From NCBI GenBank assembly GCA_009773355.1, contig WRPG01000009.1:92945-125616 (forward strand): a stretch of DNA of 32,672 nt, read 5' to 3'. A model generated the notes under the pieces. The model searched no databases. It saw only the letters and a list, made by a program, of their open reading frames with translations, and had not been told where the DNA came from. Below, piece by piece: positions 17,411 to 26,900 of the stretch. How positions within the stretch are numbered: the first letter of the stretch is position 1; the number at the start of each line of letters is the position of its first letter. The translations under genes were made by a program, and so were the position numbers. The DNA is from Limisphaerales bacterium (lineage in GTDB: Bacteria > Verrucomicrobiota > Verrucomicrobiia > Limisphaerales > SXTU01).

Positions 17411-17837
17411 TGTGGACTTTTGCGTGGTGGGTGGGCTGGCGGTCGTTTTGAACGGTTACGTGCGGGTCACCGAGGATGTGGACATCCTGGTGAACCCGGA
17501 GCGGGCCAACTTGGAACGGCTGCTCGCCGCGCTGCGAGGCTGGGGTGAAGGCTGGGCGCGTGAACTGACCCCCGAGGATTTTCCTGTGCAAGAAGGCTCC
17601 GTGCGTATTGGCGAGCAGGAGTTCGATCTCGACATCTTCGTGCAAATGCGCGGACACACGCTCGAAGGTTTTCGACCGGTATTGCGCTTCTTCGAGTCCG
17701 CAGGCGCGCGCATCCCGTATCTGGGGCCAGATGGTTTGATTCTTCTCAAGCAGGATTCCTGGCGCGAGAAGGACCGCCGCGATGTGCAGGCCATGCGGGA
17801 AGCTCTCCAAGCCGAACAAGGCAGTAAACAACCATGA
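17331..17837 (+). CDS. Nucleotidyltransferase-fold protein (AbiEii/DUF6036-like)
   Basis: From the ATG at 17331 the product is 168 residues. Near the N-terminus is the nucleotidyltransferase core: VVGGLAVVLNGYVRVTEDVD, with the GG pair at residues 34-35 and the DxD metal site D49/D51. A later acidic strand (EFDLDIFVQ) could supply the third carboxylate. The C-terminal helix region (LILLKQDSWREKDRRDVQAM) resembles that of AbiEii/DUF6036 proteins, which act as toxins or tRNA-modifying enzymes. The gene looks less GC-biased at third positions than its neighbours, by eye, which fits recent acquisition. It overlaps a small ORF upstream and the cupin gene downstream (ATGA), so all three may be co-translated. 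Confidence 0.8.
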   Translation: MAHESESEPRTITSRFEKLLVTLARSDVDFCVVGGLAVVLNGYVRVTEDVDILVNPERANLERLLAALRGWGEGWARELTPEDFPVQEGSVRIGEQEFDLDIFVQMRGHTLEGFRPVLRFFESAGARIPYLGPDGLILLKQDSWREKDRRDVQAMREALQAEQGSKQP

Positions 17838-18304
17838 CCCCATCCGACCGCCGCTTCGTGCAGATCGCGGACGCCCTCCGCGAACCCAACGTCTGGACCA
17901 ACAACGAGTGGCTTTGCCGCCCGGACATTGTCGCCGCGAGGGACTTGCTGCTCGTGCGCGCAAACATGGCCCCCGGCTATTGCCATCCGTTTCACTACCA
18001 CCCGCATCGCGAGGAGATCATCTACGTCATCTACGGGCGCGCGGAGCAGTGGGTCGGCGACGACTATCGCATCCTCAGCGCGGGCGAGATGGCGCACATT
18101 CCGCCGGGCACCATCCATGCCACCTTCAACCCGCACGCGGAACCGCTCGTCTTCCTCGCCATCCTCTCGCCCGCCGTCCTGCCCGAGGCGAAGGCCGGCG
18201 ATCCCGACCCGGTGGACGTGGGCACGCAGGCGCCGTGGGCTTCGCTGCGCCAGGCGCGCGGGCTGGCTCCGTGCGTTTGGGACGGCGGGAAGCAAGTGGC
18301 CTGA
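17834..18304 (+). CDS. Cupin-domain protein
   Basis: The 156-residue product is a single cupin barrel. The first motif is HPFHYHPHREEIIYVIYGRA, with H54, H56 and E60/E61 as likely metal ligands. The second is GEMAHIPPGTIHATFNP, with the closing histidine. Glycine and proline spacing is normal, so it should bind a divalent metal and could be an isomerase, epimerase or small dioxygenase, or a sensor. The substrate cannot be told. Its ATG overlaps the stop of the nucleotidyltransferase by 4 bases, which implies coupling, although no functional link between the two is obvious. Confidence 0.85.
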   Translation: MTPSDRRFVQIADALREPNVWTNNEWLCRPDIVAARDLLLVRANMAPGYCHPFHYHPHREEIIYVIYGRAEQWVGDDYRILSAGEMAHIPPGTIHATFNPHAEPLVFLAILSPAVLPEAKAGDPDPVDVGTQAPWASLRQARGLAPCVWDGGKQVA

Positions 18305-18350
18305 GCTGCGACTGTAACTCGGTTTTCCCACGGTTCGTCCAAGGCGTCGT

Positions 18351-19151
18351 ATGAGACCCATTCTGGCTTTGCTGACAGGCGCGTTCCTGCTGGCATCCGT
18401 TGTCCACGTTCCCGCGCAAACCAAGACCAAGAGCGCCTCCACCCAGCAGGCCAAACAGGAGCTGGACGCCGCGAAGGACAAGCTCAAGGACGCCAACCAG
18501 GAGTTGAACAAGGCGGAGAAGGATTTCGACAAGGCCAAGGCGGCGCACGATTCCGCCGGGGCGAAAATTGCCAAGGCCCGGGCCGCTGCCATGGCCGAGC
18601 ATGGGAAGAAACTCGGCCTGCCCACCGCGATTGCCCAGCGCGATGCCGCGCAACGCGCCATTGAGGCGGCCCAGACCGCGCTGTCGAAGGAGATTCGCGC
18701 GCAGGCGGATTATCAGGCCGCTGCCAAAGAGGCTGAGAAGGCCAGCGGGCGGCTCCAAGCGGTGCGGGACGACACCTCGCTCTCCGACGAGAAGAAGAAG
18801 CTGCTCACCGCCGAGCTTTCCAAAGCCATCCGCCGCCCCGCCGAACTGGAGCGCGAGCGCATCGAGGCCGACGCGGGCATCCAGCAGTTGCGCGGCAAGG
18901 CCACCGAGGCGGGCAAGCAGGTCGCGGTCGTCCAGTCACAGGCGCAGAAGGCCGCCGAGGAGGACAATGACGTCAAGGCGGCCCAGCAGGCCGAGCGCAA
19001 CGCCGCCGAGAAGGTGAAGACTGCCCGCGCCGAGGTGGACAAGCACAAGAAGGAAGTCGCGACCGCACAGAAGAAGGCCAACACCGAGGCCCAGCAATAC
19101 CAGAAGGCCCAAAACCAGGCGAAAACCAAGAAGGGCAAGAACGACAAGTAG
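18351..19151 (+). CDS. Exported Lys/Ala/Glu-rich coiled-coil protein
   Basis: The 266-residue product has a signal peptide (ILALLTGAFLLASVVHVPAQ) and then is almost entirely heptad-like helix of Ala, Lys, Glu and Gln, from about residue 25 to the Lys-rich end (TKKGKNDK). No enzymatic motif is seen. One break near residue 85-92 (GKKLGLPTA) separates two helical stretches. The composition suits a periplasmic scaffold or envelope spacer, but function is unassigned. The ATG at 18351 follows an AAGG seven bases upstream. Repeats of similar composition give weak matches to many proteins, so a homology search would be poorly informative. Confidence 0.8.
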   Translation: MRPILALLTGAFLLASVVHVPAQTKTKSASTQQAKQELDAAKDKLKDANQELNKAEKDFDKAKAAHDSAGAKIAKARAAAMAEHGKKLGLPTAIAQRDAAQRAIEAAQTALSKEIRAQADYQAAAKEAEKASGRLQAVRDDTSLSDEKKKLLTAELSKAIRRPAELERERIEADAGIQQLRGKATEAGKQVAVVQSQAQKAAEEDNDVKAAQQAERNAAEKVKTARAEVDKHKKEVATAQKKANTEAQQYQKAQNQAKTKKGKNDK

Positions 19152-19310
19152 CAGCCCCGCGTTCGGAGCGCGGCATCCAGTCCGCTTCCGGTGGCCGCTG
19201 CGGCGGCGCTGGCAGCCCGGTGACCTTCGGAAGGTGAAGTGGGGTGAGGGCCGCGCCCCCCAAGCAATTTCCCTTGAGCCGCCGCCGTGCTCAGGCTTGC
19301 ATCGCGGCGA
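19152..19310. repeat. Possible degraded copy of the 922-1197 hairpin repeat
   Basis: This 159-base gap has cggagcgcgg (from 19164) and, 20 bases later, ggtggccgctgcgg, both of which occur in the units at 922-1036 and 1083-1197. The arms are closer together and the rest does not match, so it is at best a decayed member. A short stem (ccttcggaagg, near 19223) follows. No gene is visible. Confidence 0.35.
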
Positions 19311-20495
19311 ATGCAAGCTGACTCGTCGCGGAACTTCCTCTGGCTGGCCCTGAAAGTGGGCGGCGGCGTGCTGCTTTTGCTGATGCTGCTGCTGGGCGGG
19401 CTGCTCACCTACGTCACGATGGAGAAGCGGAAGTATGACCGGCTCACGGACACGCATGACCTCAGGCAGCGCGCGACGAGGATGGGCGAGGGCTATGTGG
19501 CGGACCGCCAGGACGCGGCGCTGGTCATCGGCCTCACGCAGCGGGGGAGGCGGGCGGTGCTGGGCTTGGGCCGCGTGAGCGCAACCAACGCGGTCCCGCC
19601 GGACGGGCGGACGCTATTTGAAATCGGCTCGGTCACGAAGGTCTTCACCGCCCTCGCGCTCGCCCGGCTGGACCTCGACGGCAAGGTGAAGCTGGCCGAC
19701 ACCTTGCGCGCGTCGCTGCCGGAGCCGGTCGCGCTGGCCGGCGCGCTGGAGCCGGTGACCCTGCTGCATCTGGCCACGCACACGTCGGGACTGCCGCGTC
19801 TGCCGGGCAACCTGGACACTTCCGCCGCGAACCTCGCCAACCCCTACGCGAAATACGACGCCGCGCAGCTCTACCAGTTCCTCGGCGGTGCGAAGCCGAA
19901 CAATCCGCCAGGCCGGCTGATGGATTACTCGAACGTCGGCTTCGCGGTGCTCGGTCATGTGCTGGCGCTCAAGGCGGAGCGGCCCTACGAGGACTTGGTC
20001 CGTAGCGCGCTGCTGGAGCCGCTGGGCATGACGAACACGGCGATCCGGCTGACGGAGGAGCAACGCGCCCGGCTGACGCGCGGCCATTCACCGAAGGGCG
20101 GGGAAGTGTCCGGCTGGGACTTCGATGTCTTCGCGCCGACCGGGGCTTTCCGGTCGAACGCGGGTGACATGCTTGCGTTCATCGAGGCAAACCTGGCGGA
20201 CGCCGAGACGCCGGTGGGACGCTCGCTGACCCACGCCCGCCAGCTTCGGAAAGTCGGCGACGCGGGCGACCTCCCGCTCGGCTGGCAGCGCGAGGTGACG
20301 TTGCAGGGCGGACTGGAAGTCTTCTGGCACAACGGGGGCACGGGCGGCCATGTCAGCTTCATCGCCTTCAGCCGCACGCAGCAGGTCGGCGTCGTCGTCC
20401 TCTCCAACTACGGCGACGCGATGGCGGGCAAATTCGAGGTGGACCGCATCGGCATGGAGCTGTTGAAACTGGGCAGCAAGGTGTCGCTGGAGTGA
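19311..20495 (+). CDS. Serine hydrolase of the class C beta-lactamase/esterase fold, membrane-anchored
   Basis: From the ATG at 19311 the product is 394 residues; a GTG at 19287 is also open but adds nothing recognisable. A single hydrophobic segment (about 15-35, VGGGVLLLLMLLLGGLL) anchors or exports it. The nucleophile is S107 with K110 in FEIGSVTKVF (SxxK), followed by Y206 in MDYSNVGFAVLG (YxN) and HNGGTGGH (HxG) near residue 343. All three motifs are intact, so it should be an active serine hydrolase. The family includes AmpC, DD-peptidases and EstB-like esterases. Without a second extension I cannot tell these apart. The neighbours give no cue. Confidence 0.9.
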   Translation: MQADSSRNFLWLALKVGGGVLLLLMLLLGGLLTYVTMEKRKYDRLTDTHDLRQRATRMGEGYVADRQDAALVIGLTQRGRRAVLGLGRVSATNAVPPDGRTLFEIGSVTKVFTALALARLDLDGKVKLADTLRASLPEPVALAGALEPVTLLHLATHTSGLPRLPGNLDTSAANLANPYAKYDAAQLYQFLGGAKPNNPPGRLMDYSNVGFAVLGHVLALKAERPYEDLVRSALLEPLGMTNTAIRLTEEQRARLTRGHSPKGGEVSGWDFDVFAPTGAFRSNAGDMLAFIEANLADAETPVGRSLTHARQLRKVGDAGDLPLGWQREVTLQGGLEVFWHNGGTGGHVSFIAFSRTQQVGVVVLSNYGDAMAGKFEVDRIGMELLKLGSKVSLE

Positions 20496-20763
20496 GAGGC
20501 GCGACTGCCCGCGCACTTCGCGGCTTGGCGTCGCCGCCATCCAGCCAGGCGGCTGCGGGCCGCGGCCCTTCGCCCCTCGGCGTTCCCGCGCCCGCCTCCC
20601 CCGCCGCGTGCGGCCATCCGGTTCGCCCGGGCAGGCGCGGCAGCGAGGACAGCCAAGGGTTTGATTTTGCCAGTTTTTACGAAGCCGCCGCCGCGCCGAG
20701 TCGGAAAGTTGCGCCAGCGTGTTCCCGGAGCCGGTGCCGCTGGGCGGTGCGCCGGGAGCGCGG
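20496..20763. other. Intergenic region before the DUF1501 gene
   Basis: This gap of 268 bases has no convincing coding frame. Short frames translate to Arg/Pro-rich strings, as expected from GC-rich non-coding DNA. A slightly AT-richer stretch (about 20650-20690, with gattttgccagtttttacg) is the best place for the DUF1501 promoter, but I cannot assign a clear -35/-10 pair. Confidence 0.4.
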
Positions 20764-22224
20764 ATGAACGTCCGAACCCGATTCACGCGTATGTATCCGA
20801 ACTGCGGCCCCGAACACCTTGGCGCAAACCTGGAGGACTTCCCCTGCTTCGGCAGCCGCCGCGAGTTCCTCAACCGCATGGGCACCGGGTTCGGCGCGCT
20901 GGCGCTGGTCGGCCTGTTGCAGGACGAGCTGGTGCCGAACGCGCCCGCGCAGGCCGCCGGCGGCCTGCTGGCCCCCAAGGCGCCGCATTACCCGGGCACG
21001 GCCAACCGCGTCTGCCACATCTACCAGAGCGGGGGCCAGGCGCATCAGGACACTTGGGATCCCAAGCCCGGCCTGACCGCCGCCGCCGAGCAAGGCTCCA
21101 GCAACCGCAAGCTGCTGGCCTCGCCGTTCAAGTTCACTCCGCAGGGCAAGAGCGGCCTGGAGATGAGCGAGGTCTGGCCCGAGCTGGGCAAGCTGGCCGA
21201 CGAACTCTGCGTGATCCGGTCCATGTATACCGCCGCGCCCGCGCACGGGCCGGCGACGCTGATCCAGACCTGCGGCGACTTCCGGCTGCCCAAGCCGTCG
21301 CTGGGCGCGTGGGTGGTCTATGGCCTGGGCAGCGCGAACCAGAACCTGCCCGCCTTCGTGGCCATGAATCCGGGCGGCTACCCCGGCGAGGGCATGTTGA
21401 ACTGGCAGTCCGCCTTCATGCCGGGCGCGTTTCAGGGCACCTACGTGGACCCCAACAAGAACGACATTGACCAGATCATCGAGAACATCCGCTCCACGCT
21501 CACCACGTCCCCGGAGCAGCGGGTGCAGTTGGACGCGCTCAACCGGCTCAATGAGATTCACAAGCAGAAGCGGCAGAACGACGGCGTGCTCGACGCGCGC
21601 ATCCAGTCCTTCGAGCTGGCCTACCGCATGCAGACCGACGCCACCGAGGCCTTCGACGTGAAGCGCGAGCCGGACCACATCAAGGAGGCCTACGGCTTGA
21701 ACTCGCCGAACCGCACGGTCCAGGCGCAGGCCCGGCAGTTCCTCCTCGCCCGCCGGCTGCTGGAGCGCGGCGTGCGCTACGTGCAGGTCTGGAACGGCGG
21801 CTGGGACACGCACAACGACGTGAAGAACGCGGTGGCCCGCGGCGCCAGCAACATTGACCAGCCCATCGCCGCCTTCCTCAAGGACCTGAAGGAGCGCGGG
21901 CTGTTGAAGGACACGCTGGTCGCCTCCAGCACGGAGTTCGGCCGGACCTCGACAGAGGACGGCCCCGGCGGCCGTTCCCACAACGCGCAGGCGTTCTCCT
22001 CCTGGCTGGCCGGCGGCGGCATCAAGGGCGGCGTGGCCTACGGCTCCACCGATGAGCTGGGGGCCGTGTCCGTGGAGAAGAAGGTCAGCGTGCATGAGTT
22101 CCACTCCACGATTCTCCACGCGCTGGGCTTCGATTCCGAGAAGCTGACCTTCCGCAACAGCGGCCGCGACTTTCGCCTCACGGACATCTCCGGCGCACGC
22201 CCGGTCAAGGAGCTGTTTGCCTGA
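20764..22224 (+). CDS. DUF1501 family protein, Tat-exported
   Basis: I chose the ATG at 20764 (486 residues) because GGAG lies about five bases upstream. An ATG at 20791 and a GTG at 20719 are also in frame. A Tat signal follows: SRREFLNRMGTGFGALALVG, with the twin arginines at 32-33. DUF1501 features include FAMNPGGYPGEG-like glycine loops, YVQVWNGGWDTHNDV and VASSTEFGRTS, the sulfatase-like fold region. In planctomycetes and verrucomicrobia this family is usually paired with a DUF1549/DUF1553 protein in one operon. Here that partner is on the opposite strand, beyond the radical SAM gene. Its biochemical role is not established. A perfect 14-base palindrome (22242-22255) follows the stop. 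Confidence 0.9.
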   Translation: MNVRTRFTRMYPNCGPEHLGANLEDFPCFGSRREFLNRMGTGFGALALVGLLQDELVPNAPAQAAGGLLAPKAPHYPGTANRVCHIYQSGGQAHQDTWDPKPGLTAAAEQGSSNRKLLASPFKFTPQGKSGLEMSEVWPELGKLADELCVIRSMYTAAPAHGPATLIQTCGDFRLPKPSLGAWVVYGLGSANQNLPAFVAMNPGGYPGEGMLNWQSAFMPGAFQGTYVDPNKNDIDQIIENIRSTLTTSPEQRVQLDALNRLNEIHKQKRQNDGVLDARIQSFELAYRMQTDATEAFDVKREPDHIKEAYGLNSPNRTVQAQARQFLLARRLLERGVRYVQVWNGGWDTHNDVKNAVARGASNIDQPIAAFLKDLKERGLLKDTLVASSTEFGRTSTEDGPGGRSHNAQAFSSWLAGGGIKGGVAYGSTDELGAVSVEKKVSVHEFHSTILHALGFDSEKLTFRNSGRDFRLTDISGARPVKELFA

Positions 22225-22299
22225 GCCAGCCGGAACCCGAGTGGCCGGCCGGCCAAGGCGGCGCTGGCTTCCGCCCTCGCCAACCGGCTAAGGTGGGGC

Positions 22300-23943
22300 G
22301 TGGTTTCGCCTGCGGACATCCTGCTCGCCACGCTCAACGCGAAGTTCATCCATTGCGCGTTCGGGCTGCGCTGTTTGCTGGCGAACATGGGCGAGCTTCA
22401 GCCCCGCACCGCGCTGCTGGAGTTCGAGATTCAGCAGCGCCCGCTGGACATTGTGGAGGCCATCCTCGCCCGCCGGCCGCGCATCGTGGGATTGGGCGTC
22501 TACATCTGGAACGTGCGCGAGACCACGGAGGTCGTCGCGGCGCTCAAGCGCGTCGCGCCGGAGGTCATCGTGATTCTGGGCGGGCCGGAGGTGAGCCACG
22601 AATGGGACGGGCAGGAAATCGTGCGGCTCGCGGATCATGTCATCACCGGCGAGGCGGACTTGCAGTTCGCAGAGGTCTGCCGCGCGCTGCTGGCTTCGCC
22701 TCCTGCGCTTAATCCTACTGCTAGTCTTAATCCCTCTTCCCCCTCCACCGACACCGAAGGAGCAGGATTAGGATTGGGAGCAGGAGGAGAAGAACCGCGC
22801 CTCCCCAAAATCATTCCCGCCGGGCTGCCTGTGCTGGCGGATGTCGCGTTGCCCTACGCGCACTACTCGGACGCCGACCTCGCGCATCGCGTGATCTACG
22901 TCGAGGCCTCGCGCGGCTGCCCGTTCACCTGCGAATTCTGCCTCTCGTCGCTGGACCTCCCGGTGCGGCAGTTTCCGCTGGAGCCGTTCCTCGCGGCGCT
23001 GGACGGTTTGCTGGCGCGCGGGGCGACGCAGTTCAAGTTCGTGGACCGCACCTTCAACCTGAACCTGATGGTCAGCCGCGCCATCCTGCAGTTCTTCCTC
23101 GCGCGGATGCGGCCAGGGTTGTTCGTTCACTTCGAGATGGTGCCCGACCGGCTCCCGGAGCAGCTCCGCGAGATAATCGCGCGGTTCCCGCCCGGCGCGC
23201 TCCAATTCGAGGTCGGCGTGCAGACCTTCGACGAGCCGACGGCCCGCAACATCGCGCGCCGGCAGGACGTGCCCAGGCTGGAGGAAAACCTTGCGTGGCT
23301 GCGCGCGCACGCGGGGGTCCACGTCCACGCGGACCTCATCGTCGGCCTGCCCGGCGAGGGGTTGGCGAGCTTCGCGGCGGGCTTCGACCGGCTCGTGGCG
23401 CTGGGGCCGCAGGAAGTCCAGGTGGGCATCCTCAAGCGCCTGCGCGGGACACCCATCGTGCGGCACGACGCGGAATTCCAAATGCGCTACAGCCCGCACC
23501 CGCCCTACGAACTGCTGGGCAACCGCGACCTGGACTTTCCCACGATGCAGCGCCTGCGGCGCTTCGCGCGCTACTGGGATCTGGTGGCGAACTCGGGAAA
23601 CTTCCGCACCAGCACGCCGCTGCTGTGGGCTGCCACCCCGTCACCTTTCAGACGCTTTCTCGCGTTCAGCGACTGGCTTTACGCGCGGCTGGGCCAGCGC
23701 CACGGCATCGCGCTCGCGACGCTGGCCGAGGCGTTGTTCGATCACCTGACGCAGGTGCTCGGCCATGCGCCGGAACGTGTCGCGCGCGCGCTGCTCGCGG
23801 ACTTCGCCGCCGCGGGACGCCGCGAATGCCCGCCGTTCTTGCAGCGTTTCGCCGAAAGTAAGGCCACCAACCAGGCTGGTGTGGCAGCAACCACCGTCCC
23901 GAAACGACAGCGGCGGCATCTCGCCGCCGCTGCCAAGGGCTGA
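22300..23943 (+). CDS. B12-binding radical SAM protein (DUF4080-type)
   Basis: The product is 547 residues from GTG 22300. Residues about 1-130 are a cobalamin-binding Rossmann domain ([52 protein letters not shown]). The radical SAM barrel starts near 195 with the cluster motif C207-C211-C214 ([14 protein letters not shown]), followed by [21 protein letters not shown] and [14 protein letters not shown]. The C-terminal region ([18 protein letters not shown]) resembles DUF4080. Substrates of this subfamily are unknown. Between the two domains lies a 30-residue Asn/Pro/Ser/Gly stretch encoded by an in-frame repeat (22700-22790), described separately. The GTG start has AAGGTGGGG just upstream. 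It ends 20 bases before the convergent PSD1-family gene. Confidence 0.9.
   Translation: MVSPADILLATLNAKFIHCAFGLRCLLANMGELQPRTALLEFEIQQRPLDIVEAILARRPRIVGLGVYIWNVRETTEVVAALKRVAPEVIVILGGPEVSHEWDGQEIVRLADHVITGEADLQFAEVCRALLASPPALNPTASLNPSSPSTDTEGAGLGLGAGGEEPRLPKIIPAGLPVLADVALPYAHYSDADLAHRVIYVEASRGCPFTCEFCLSSLDLPVRQFPLEPFLAALDGLLARGATQFKFVDRTFNLNLMVSRAILQFFLARMRPGLFVHFEMVPDRLPEQLREIIARFPPGALQFEVGVQTFDEPTARNIARRQDVPRLEENLAWLRAHAGVHVHADLIVGLPGEGLASFAAGFDRLVALGPQEVQVGILKRLRGTPIVRHDAEFQMRYSPHPPYELLGNRDLDFPTMQRLRRFARYWDLVANSGNFRTSTPLLWAATPSPFRRFLAFSDWLYARLGQRHGIALATLAEALFDHLTQVLGHAPERVARALLADFAAAGRRECPPFLQRFAESKATNQAGVAATTVPKRQRRHLAAAAKG
22700..22790. repeat. Imperfect inverted repeat inside the radical SAM gene
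   Basis: This stretch has a base composition unlike its surroundings, with aatccta/taggatt and agcagg blocks. tcctgc (22701-22706) pairs with 22780-22785, aatccta (22711-22717) with 22769-22775, and ctgct (22718-22722) with 22761-22765. It is translated in frame as a low-complexity linker between the cobalamin and radical SAM domains. The cctaatcct-like composition is that of interspersed repeats I associate with verrucomicrobial genomes, so an insertion is likely. Confidence 0.6.
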
Positions 23944-23963
23944 GGAGGTGGAACTCCGGTCTC

Positions 23964-26900
23964 CTACCGGTTGAACAGGAACGCCGGGTTGTTGATGAGC
24001 GCCCAGGCGAGGTCTTGTGCGCCGATGAGGCGGGTGTCGGCCAGTTGCTTGGTGCTCAGGTCGGCGGCGCGCTTGAGGGTGGCGAGCTTCGGGTCGGCGG
24101 AGAGCGGCTCGCTGAGGCGCTTGACGGATTCCTGACGTTCCTTGAGCAGCGGGTCAATGGGGCGAGGCTTCCGCGCGTCGGCCAGCTCCTTGGTGCGCTT
24201 GGCCAGCTCGGCGTCGTTGGCGCGGGCCACCTTCTCAAAGGCGTCCTTCTGCTCCTTCGTGCGCGCGTCGGACGGCGTGGCGAGCAGGGCGCGCAACTCC
24301 TCGGACTGGCTCAGGCCGGGGGACTTGGTGCCGGTGCCCGAGAGGCGGAAGCGGCCCAGCGTGTAGCCCTTGTCCTCGCCGCCGCTGAAGAGCTGCGTCA
24401 GCTTCACGGTGAGGATGACGCCGGCAGTGTTCGTGAGCGGGGTCTTCAGCTCGTAGGTGGCCCAGTGGGTCGCGCCGCCGTTGGGCGAGACGGCCCAGCC
24501 CTGCTGGCGGTTGTTGCCGCCGTCAATGGACTTGGCGACCTCGAAGTTCTCCTGGCTGAAGTCCGCCAGCGCCTTTTGCAGCTCGACCTTCTTCGATTCC
24601 ATCGGCTTGTCCTTGGGCGCGACGCTGAGGGTGATCTCGTTGAGCACGAAGTTGCCGTCGGGCGCGCGGCCGGGACCGTTCTTGGGGAAGCGCTTGTCGG
24701 TCAGCGCCTCAAGGCGCAGGGCGCTCAACTGCTTCAAGTCGGTCTCGACGGTGAAGGTGTATTCGCCGCGCACGGCCTTGCCGGCGGTCACGACGACGGA
24801 CTTGTCCTCCTGCTGGGCGAGCTTGAGATCGCCGGTGGACTTGAGGTTCTTGGTGGTGAAGGCGCTCCACGCGGTCTTCAAGTCCTGCTTCTTCTCGAAC
24901 GCGGCGAGGCGCTTGGGGAAGTCCTGCTCGTTGAAGCGCTTCAGCTCGGCCTCGGCCTTGGCGGTGCGCTCCTTCTGCTCGGCGTCGAGCTTCGCCTCGC
25001 GCGGGGCAATCTCCTTTTCGTAGGCGGCAAGGTCGGTCTTCGCGTCGGACAGATCCTTCGCGCGCTGCTCCTCGCGCCGCTTCTGGAGGCCGGGGAAGAC
25101 CTTCTCGTAGTCGGCCAGCGAGACATTCACGGTGGCGGCGTCGGCCTTCATGGTGGCCCAGCTCTTCAAGGTGGCCTCGATCTCCGAGGCGCGGGCGGGG
25201 CGGTTCATGATGCGGAGGAACAGCTCGTTGATCAGCTCGCGGTCGTCGGTGACTTCCTTCGCGAGCTTCGCAATCGCGTTGTCCGGCGCGCTGACGGCGT
25301 CGCCGACGGTCGCGCCGGAGATGAGCGCCATGATGGGGCCGAGCTGGATGTCGCTGGTGCGCTCGCACTCGCAGGCGGACTCGCGGGGCGGCTTGCCCAT
25401 CGTGGCGAAGAAGCCGTCGGGCAGCTTGAAGCCGGTGTCCGCGAGCTGCGCGGCGCGCGTGCCGGCGGGGACGCCGGGAATGGCGGACTTCGCGCCGGTC
25501 ACCTTGTAAATCGTGTCAAAGAGCACCTCGGCGGGCAGGCGGCGCGCGGTGGCATGGGAGAAGTTGATCTTGTCGTCCTCGTTCCATTTGTGCGAGGCGA
25601 CCGAGAGCTGGTAGGTGCGGGACTTTGTAACGAGCTTCATCAAGTGCCGTGTGTTGAACCCGCTCTTGATGAACTCCTGCGTGAGATAATCCAGCAGCTC
25701 GGGGTTGCTGGGCGGGTTGCCGGCGCGGATGTCGTCCAGCGGTTCGATGACGCCGACGCCGGTGAGGTAGCCCCAGATGCGGTTGGCGAAGCTGGAGGCG
25801 AAGTAGCGGTTGTCCTTCGCGGTGATCCACATCGCCAGCTCCTCGCGGCGGGAATGTTTCTTCTGCTCGGCGGCGGGCTTGCCGTCCTCGCCGCAGGTGG
25901 CGGGATACGGGAACTGCGGCGGCGTCTCCTTGCCGGTGCGGTCGTGCTTCACCTCGCCCGCCCCGAGTTCCTCGACGATCTCATAGAGCGGCTTGCCACC
26001 CTCGACCGCCGTGCCGCCCAGCAGCTTGTCGCCGCCAGCGGGATCCTTCTTCAGTCCGACGCGCGCGAAATAGGCGGCGGTCTGGTAATACTGGTCCTGC
26101 GTCCAACGCTCGAAGGGGTGGTCGTGGCACTTGTTGCAGTTGAAGCGCACGGCTAGGAACAGGTGCGTGGTGTTCTCCATCGTGTCCTCGGGCTTGCGGA
26201 GAATCTTGTAGTAGCTCGCCGGCGGGTTGTCCTTGTTCGAGCCGGTGGCGGTGATGATTTTTCGCGCGAACTGGTCGTGCGGCGTGTTCTTGGCGATCTC
26301 GTTGCGAATCCAGTCGCGGAACGCCTTCGCGCCCTCGGCGCCGAGGAACTTGCTGTTGACCTGGAGCAGGTCCGCCCACTTGTTCGACCAGTGGTCCACG
26401 TAGTCCTCGCTGCCCACGAGCCGGTCCACGAGCGCGTCGCGCTTCTCGCGCGTGGGGCGCTTGTCGGCCAGGAAGGCCTTCACCTCGTCCGCCGTCGGCG
26501 GCACGCCGGTCAGGTCCAGATACACGCGGCGGATGAACTCGTCGTCGGTGCTCAGGCCGCTGGGCAGGATCTTCATGCGCTGCCACTTCGCGGCGGTGAA
26601 TTCGTCCACCTTGTTCCACTTCTCCGGCTCGGCCCAGGTGAAGCCGCTGCGGTCGCCCATGACGGTCACGGTCGTCGCGGCGTAAGCGCCCTCGAAACGC
26701 GCGAGCATCGGAGCCTCGCCGCGACGCAGCGTGGTCACGATGCCGGCGGCGTCCGTCTTCGCCACGTCCTGGTTGCCGGTGTCCACGAACGCCAGTGTGG
26801 TCACATCGCGCGTGGAGCCGTCGGCGTAGGTGGCGATGACCCGCATCTGCTGGCGCGCGCCGACCTTTTGGACCACCGGGTTTTGCGGAGACAACTCAAT

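Noticed and set aside
22242-22255. Perfect 14-base palindrome (tggccggccggcca) as an operator
   Set aside because: GC-only palindromes of this kind are expected by chance in such DNA, and it lies just after a stop codon.
22700-22790. Repeated blocks in the radical SAM gene as a CRISPR-like array
   Set aside because: There are only two inexact, inverted blocks and no regular direct repeat with spacers.
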